Positions 25,174-28,750 of a stretch of 28,750 nucleotides of DNA are shown here, piece by piece. The translations under genes and the position numbers were made by a program. The DNA lies in assembly GCA_023431185.1 (NCBI GenBank), contig JAEYXS010000097.1, forward strand, positions 1-28,750, in the 5' to 3' direction. How positions within the stretch are numbered: the first letter of the stretch is position 1; each line of letters begins with the position of its first letter. The DNA comes from Verrucomicrobiota bacterium. Lineage in GTDB: Bacteria; Verrucomicrobiota; Verrucomicrobiia; Limisphaerales; JAEYXS01. The notes beneath the pieces were generated by a model, which saw nothing but the letters and a program-made list of their open reading frames with translations, was not told the origin of the DNA and made no database searches.

Positions 25174-26178
25174 ATGAATCGGAATCCGCATGTAGCCGTG
25201 GTCGGTGCGACGGGAGCCGTCGGCATCGAGATGATCAAGACGCTGGAGCGTCGTAATTTCCCCGTGGGGAAATTGACGTTGCTCGCTTCTGCCCGTTCGG
25301 TGGGCAAAACCCTGACCTTTAAGGGTAAAGAGATCACGGTGACAGAGCTGACTAAAGACTCTTTCCAAGGGATCGATATCGCCCTGTTCAGCGCGGGTGG
25401 CAGCATTTCCAAGGAATTCGCTCCGGCGGCGGTCGCGGCTGGTTGCGTGGTGGTGGATAACTCCAGTGCCTTCCGCATGGATGATTCGGTGCCGCTGGTG
25501 GTGCCGGAGATCAACGCCGAGGACGTGAAGAAGCACAAGGGCATCATCGCGAACCCGAACTGCACGACGGCCATCACGTTGATGGCGTTGTATCCGCTGC
25601 ACAAGGCGTTCGGTGTGACCCGTGTGTTCGCTTCCAGCTACCAGGCCGTTTCCGGCACGGGCGCGAAGGCGATCGAGGAATTGAAGAATCAGGTGGATCA
25701 GATCGTGGCCGGCCAGCCGGTGACGAAAGAAGTGTATCCACATCAGATCGCTTTCAACGTGTTGCCGCAGGTGGATTCGTTCCTCGATACGGGCTACACG
25801 AAGGAAGAGATGAAGATGGAGAACGAAGGCCGCAAGATCATGCATCACCCTGGCTTCCGCGCCAGCGTGACGTGCGTGCGCGTACCGGTCTATCGCGCTC
25901 ACTCGGTGGCAGTCAGCGCCGAGTTCGAGAAGCCGGTGACGGTAGAAGCTGCCCGTGCGGTGCTCGCGAAGGCGCCCGGTCTGGACATCGTGGATAATCC
26001 GGAGAAGAAGGAATATCCGCTGCCGCTGTATGTGGCGGAGAAGGACAACTGCCAGGTGGGCCGTCTCCGCATGGATTGCGCGCTGGATAACGGCCTGTGC
26101 TTCTGGGTGGTGGGCGATCAGCTCCTGAAGGGTGCGGCGCTCAACGCGGTGCAGATCGCGGAGGAGTTGTTGAAGTAA
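25174..26178 (+). CDS. asd: Aspartate-semialdehyde dehydrogenase
   Basis: This 334-residue enzyme reduces L-4-aspartyl phosphate to L-aspartate 4-semialdehyde with NADPH, the branch point to lysine, diaminopimelate, threonine and methionine in the cytoplasm. It has the NADP-binding start HVAVVGATGAVGIEM, the ALFSAGGSISKEFAP loop, VVVDNSSAFRMD, and the catalytic cysteine Cys130 in ANPNCTT. It also has SSYQAVSGTGAKAIEEL and the substrate and histidine region CVRVPVYRAHS. The length is normal for the Gram-positive-type/short Asd class. The ATG at 25174 puts the Rossmann motif at residue 7; the frame opens at a TTG at 25159. It is monocistronic, between its own promoter and terminator. Confidence 0.96.
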   Translation: MNRNPHVAVVGATGAVGIEMIKTLERRNFPVGKLTLLASARSVGKTLTFKGKEITVTELTKDSFQGIDIALFSAGGSISKEFAPAAVAAGCVVVDNSSAFRMDDSVPLVVPEINAEDVKKHKGIIANPNCTTAITLMALYPLHKAFGVTRVFASSYQAVSGTGAKAIEELKNQVDQIVAGQPVTKEVYPHQIAFNVLPQVDSFLDTGYTKEEMKMENEGRKIMHHPGFRASVTCVRVPVYRAHSVAVSAEFEKPVTVEAARAVLAKAPGLDIVDNPEKKEYPLPLYVAEKDNCQVGRLRMDCALDNGLCFWVVGDQLLKGAALNAVQIAEELLK

Positions 26179-26199
26179 GGCAGCTAAAGAATTCGAATC

Positions 26200-26236
26200 C
26201 CCCAGTCTGAGGAATCAGGCTGGGGCTTTTCTTTTT
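26200..26236 (+). terminator. Rho-independent terminator of asd
   Basis: An 11-bp stem with one G-T pair (26200-26210 with 26215-26225) closes a GGAA tetraloop. It is followed by a T-rich tract (cttttcttttt) and lies 21 nt past the stop codon. Confidence 0.9.
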
Positions 26237-26240
26237 CAAA

Positions 26241-26289
26241 GAATGACTAATGCCCAAGCTCGAATGACGAAGGAATGAGCAATGACCCA
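26241..26289 (+). repeat. GAATGA-rich short repeat tract
   Basis: The stretch right after the asd terminator is built of near-repeats: gaatgactaatg, cgaatgacgaa, ggaatgagc, aatgaccca. The units share AATGA at irregular spacing of 9 to 20 nt. It has no coding character. It resembles the degenerate intergenic repeats seen in other environmental genomes (from memory). Confidence 0.5.
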
Positions 26290-26334
26290 AAAGGGTGATT
26301 TACGATCGTCGGAGAGTGGTGAATTCTTTGGGTA

Positions 26335-26700
26335 ATGCATCCTTTGCATCAGGCGATCAAGAAGGAGGAAGAAAGGCAATCTGCTTTAGAAGGTTTGACT
26401 ATATTATTCGGCGTACCGCTGGGGTTGTGTTATCTGGTCGCAATCGTGTTTCCCTTCTGGGCCCTTCGTGACGAAAACTGCAGCGGAATGGCGTTCAGCA
26501 TATTGTCATTTCTCAATGCTATATGCGGGGCGGTAGCAGGATTTTTAGGAGGTTGTGTATTTGCATGGAAAAGGGAGGTGAAGACTGCGGCGACCTTTTT
26601 TGTGAGCGGATTGCTGCTGTGGTTGTTTGCGATGATAATGTTTAGGCTGGTGGTGTTTATTTATGGGATTCCACTGGGTAAGCCTGTGTTCGTTGGGTGA
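26335..26700 (+). CDS. Small membrane protein of unknown function, three predicted helices
   Basis: I do not recognise the family. The 121-residue product has a charged N-terminus (MHPLHQAIKKEEERQSALEG) and three hydrophobic segments at about 21-45 (LTILFGVPLGLCYLVAIVFP), 52-78 (MAFSILSFLNAICGAVAGFL) and 85-112 (AATFFVSGLLLWLFAMIMF). It should sit in the inner membrane with the N-terminus inside. Codon use and base composition are visibly more AT-rich than in the flanking genes, so it may be recently acquired or simply weakly expressed. No good Shine-Dalgarno is close to the ATG; GGAGAG lies about 20 nt upstream. Its stop is 40 nt from the 3' end of rnpB, which runs the opposite way. Confidence 0.6.
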   Translation: MHPLHQAIKKEEERQSALEGLTILFGVPLGLCYLVAIVFPFWALRDENCSGMAFSILSFLNAICGAVAGFLGGCVFAWKREVKTAATFFVSGLLLWLFAMIMFRLVVFIYGIPLGKPVFVG

Positions 26701-26740
26701 CAGTGTTCAACAATTGATTCGTGGCGGGAGCAGAAAAGAT

Positions 26741-27134
26741 GACTTTGAAAGGGCTGTAAGCCGAATTTTGTCTGCTCCGTTCTCGCGAACGAAGGAGAGA
26801 ATCATTTGTCTGCGCAGCCAGTACCCGAAACCTGGCCGGTTTCCCGGACCACGAAGCGGGCCGCTTCTCGGTTTCCTATTTGGCCTTGCTCCCGACGGGG
26901 TTTTCCGCGCCTCCGCGATTGCTCTTGGAGCGGTGGGCTCTTACCCCACCCTTTCACCCTTACCGGCCGGACCGAAGCCCGGCAGGCGGTTTGTTTTCTG
27001 TGGCACTTTCCGTCGGCTGGTCTCGCACCAGTCTCCCGCGTGTATCCCTTGCGGGTTACGCGGCGTCGCGCCCTGTGGAGTTCGGACTTTCCTCCCGCCG
27101 TTGCCAGCGAGCGATTCTCCGCCCTTTCAAAGTC
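26741..27134 (-). ncRNA. rnpB: RNase P RNA, bacterial type A
   Basis: Read on the minus strand, the 5' end (27134) and 3' end (26741) form a perfect 14-bp P1 helix: GACTTTGAAAGGGC pairs with GCCCTTTCAAAGTC. Conserved cores are present in the right order: GGGAGGAAAGTCCGAACTCC (P3-P4 side), GTGCCACAGAAAACAAACCG (the ACAGAAA region with CCGCC), AAGGGTGAAAGGGTGGGGTA (P10-P12 region), and the 3' core GACAAAATTCGGCTTACAGC. Length is about 394 nt, usual for type A. This is the catalytic RNA that removes the 5' leader of pre-tRNAs. Frames drawn across it on either strand are not genes. Confidence 0.96.
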
Positions 27135-27140
27135 AAAGAT

Positions 27141-27169
27141 ACTCTAGCGCCCGCAGGGTGGAAAAACAA
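27141..27169 (-). promoter_or_regulatory. Probable promoter of rnpB
   Basis: On the minus strand TTGTTT (27164-27169), a 17-nt spacer and TAGAGT (27141-27146) precede the mapped 5' end at 27134 by 7 nt, the expected distance. Each box matches consensus only partly; the support is the position. Confidence 0.55.
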
Positions 27170-27216
27170 GCGGTGTGCGGAAAAGAAAAAGTGCGGATTG
27201 GGGGCGGTTATTGCAC

Positions 27217-27234
27217 GAAAACGACTTCTGTCGT
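27217..27234 (-). terminator. Short terminator-like hairpin after the zinc-ribbon gene
   Basis: On the minus strand ACGAC pairs with GTCGT around AGAA, followed by TTTCG. The stem is only 5 bp, so it may be weak and part of the transcription may continue into rnpB. Confidence 0.4.
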
Positions 27235-27253
27235 GATGGTTCCCGCCGGGAAA

Positions 27254-27982
27254 CTAGGAGGAAACGGTGAGGTCCATGTCCCGCGTGTAGTAAAGGATGC
27301 GGGCGCAGTTCGGGCAGGAAACCGGCTCCTGATGTCCCTGGCAGGCCACGATGACCTGGGTAGGGAGCTTCATGTGGCAGCCGCCACAGGCGCTGTGCAC
27401 GACCCCGACCAAGGCCCGGCCGCCTTTGTTCTTAAAAAGGCGCTCGTATTTGCTCAATGCGCCCGGCTCCACGACTGCGGTGTATTCCGGGCGTTTGGCC
27501 TGGAGGGCGGCGAGTTCGGCTTTCAAGGCCGCTTCCCGTTCAGCAAGTTTGGCCAGCATGCCGTCCATGACGGCTTTGTCCGCCTTGGCGGCCTCGGTGG
27601 CCTTGTTCACGGCGATTTTGGCCGCGTCAATCTGTTCCAGCACGCCGAGTTCCACATCCTCGATGTTGCTGATCTCTTTATTGCAGGTCTCAATCTGGCT
27701 GGTGAAGGCCTTATATTCCTCGTTTTTCTTGGTCTGGGCTTGCTGGGTGGAATACTTGCGGATGAGTTCTTTCTGAGCTTCAACGTCGAGTTCGAGGCGT
27801 TTGCGCTCGGATTCGAGGTGTTTGAGGTGATTTTTGGCGTTTTCCAAGGCTTGGGTGGAGGAGCTGACCTTGGAATTGGCGGCCTCGCGTTGGGGGCCTA
27901 CGCCGGAAAGTTCTTCCTGAGTCTTGAGAATCTTTTGATCGTGGGACTGGAGGACCAGGAGTTTTTCAATGACATCTAGCAT
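27254..27982 (-). CDS. Coiled-coil protein with C4-type zinc ribbon (CT398/zf-RING_7 family)
   Basis: The 242-residue protein has a long helical hairpin at about residues 1-165 (LLVLQSHDQKILKTQEELSG, KNHLKHLESERKRLELDVEA, KKNEEYKAFTSQIETCNKEI). A zinc ribbon closes it: SACGGCHMKLP and, 22 residues later, VSCPNCARILYY. This is the layout of the CT398-like family, thought to act as nucleic-acid-binding or scaffolding proteins, sometimes linked to flagellar or secretion functions in chlamydiae; the exact role is not settled. The ATG at 27982 starts directly with helix 1, as usual for the family. The gene lies between the rRNA operon and rnpB in the same direction, 120 nt before rnpB. All four zinc ligands are present. 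Confidence 0.9.
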   Translation of the reverse strand: MLDVIEKLLVLQSHDQKILKTQEELSGVGPQREAANSKVSSSTQALENAKNHLKHLESERKRLELDVEAQKELIRKYSTQQAQTKKNEEYKAFTSQIETCNKEISNIEDVELGVLEQIDAAKIAVNKATEAAKADKAVMDGMLAKLAEREAALKAELAALQAKRPEYTAVVEPGALSKYERLFKNKGGRALVGVVHSACGGCHMKLPTQVIVACQGHQEPVSCPNCARILYYTRDMDLTVSS

Positions 27983-28002
27983 GCTTGGCAGAAAGTAGGG
28001 AG

Positions 28003-28031
28003 ACGTTATCGGTGGAAGCGGGGGGCGTCAA
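28003..28031 (-). promoter_or_regulatory. Candidate promoter of the zinc-ribbon gene
   Basis: On the minus strand TTGACG (28026-28031) is followed by TAACGT (28003-28008) after 17 nt, or by GATAAC (28005-28010) after 15 nt. Either would start transcription about 14 nt before the ATG at 27982. The -35 is good, the -10 weak. Confidence 0.4.
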
Positions 28032-28104
28032 CGGAACATCGCGGAAAGTGCGAGAAAATTTTACGGGAAGTGGGATTGTGGACCAAATCTGGGGAGCGTA
28101 AAAA

Positions 28105-28140
28105 GAAAAAGACCGGTCTGAACTCACAGACCGGTCTTTT
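28105..28140 (-). terminator. Terminator of the rRNA operon
   Basis: A perfect 14-bp stem (28107-28120 with 28127-28140) closes a 6-nt loop. On the minus strand the stem ends in TTTT and is followed by TCTTTTT. It lies just past the 5S gene. Confidence 0.92.
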
Positions 28141-28148
28141 AGAAAGAA

Positions 28149-28261
28149 TTGGCGCCTACCTACTCTCGCGGAAGCTATACAACCACTACCATTGGCAATA
28201 CTGTGTTTGACGGCCGAGTTCGGGATGGGATCGGGTCGGACCACAGCTTTATAAGCACCAA
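28149..28261 (-). rRNA. rrf: 5S ribosomal RNA
   Basis: Read on the minus strand, TTGGTGCT at the 5' end pairs with GGCGCCAA at the 3' end (helix I, with G-T pairs). Between them are the conserved loops CCGATCCCATCCCGAACTCG and GCGAGAGTAGG. Length is about 113 nt. The ends are set by helix I and may be off by one to three bases. Confidence 0.95.
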
Positions 28262-28370
28262 AAATTGATAAAGAACATTGCTGTTCTCTGAAATCTGCAC
28301 ATAGAACTCATGTCAAATAGAGCAATGACATGTTTCGCGAGTTGAAATCGCTTTCCATTAAAGGAAAAAG
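28262..28370 (-). other. 23S-5S spacer with two foldable segments, no tRNA
   Basis: The 109-nt spacer holds an inverted repeat catgtca (28309-28315) / tgacatg (28326-28332). A second, bulged stem between tcgctttcc (28348-28356) and ggaaaaagcga (28363-28373) closes against the 23S 3' end. These are likely rRNA-processing structures. No tRNA cloverleaf was seen. Confidence 0.5.

Positions 28371-28750
<380 letters not shown>

Noticed and set aside
26663..27979. Plus-strand frame of 438 codons, and 26806-27236 frames
   Set aside because: They run across rnpB and antisense to the zinc-ribbon gene; the RNA gene explains the sequence.
28262..28370. Possible tRNA in the 23S-5S spacer
   Set aside because: No acceptor stem, T loop or anticodon arm pattern was found.

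Overview
The window looks like a chromosomal segment of a GC-rich member of the Verrucomicrobiota, most likely a soil or freshwater relative of Pedosphaera (inference). The reasons are an ECF-type sigma factor paired with a giant zinc-ribbon Ser/Thr kinase, a ThuA-domain protein, an FGE-like secreted protein with the NSLGMKFVPV opening, Sel1-repeat proteins, many signal peptides including Tat-like ones, and few strong Shine-Dalgarno sites. No phage, plasmid, IS or CRISPR signal was seen.

Left part (1-9874, all minus strand): the N-terminal 2038 codons of a giant secreted adhesin of the filamentous-haemagglutinin / two-partner-secretion type, which runs off the left edge, then a secreted Sel1-repeat protein, then an MsbA-type ABC exporter. 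Next comes a plus-strand Tat-exported sugar phosphate isomerase/epimerase-like protein (10107-11024) with a clean terminator. It is bracketed by two direct copies of a 34-35 nt intergenic repeat.

Centre (11246-19931, minus strand): a small secreted protein follows an FGE-like domain protein that lacks the catalytic cysteines. A second cluster is read in the order alpha/beta hydrolase, ECF-type sigma factor, 1430-residue membrane Ser/Thr kinase. The sigma and kinase genes are each preceded by TGTAACAAAC-N10-GCTTAA with identical spacing, a candidate promoter for that sigma factor. The kinase activation segment carries what looks like an in-frame 51-nt insertion of a palindromic REP-like element flanked by a 7-bp direct repeat.

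Right part (19978-28750): a two-DTG aspartic protease, a four-helix-bundle (23S IVS-type) protein bracketed by inverted repeats, a ThuA-domain protein, a second and larger Sel1 protein with 19 repeats, aspartate-semialdehyde dehydrogenase with a good sigma70 promoter and terminator, a small membrane protein, and the RNase P RNA gene. A coiled-coil zinc-ribbon protein, 5S rRNA and the 3' end of 23S rRNA complete the window, all on the minus strand.

The adhesin, exporter and Sel1 proteins suggest an envelope and surface theme. The sigma-kinase pair looks like a self-contained regulatory module. The asd, rnpB and rrn genes are housekeeping. Four different short interspersed repeat types occur in 28.75 kb. 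Much of the plus-strand coding potential over 1-6114, and several other long frames, is shadow of the real genes. Function calls rest on motif reading, not on database searches.
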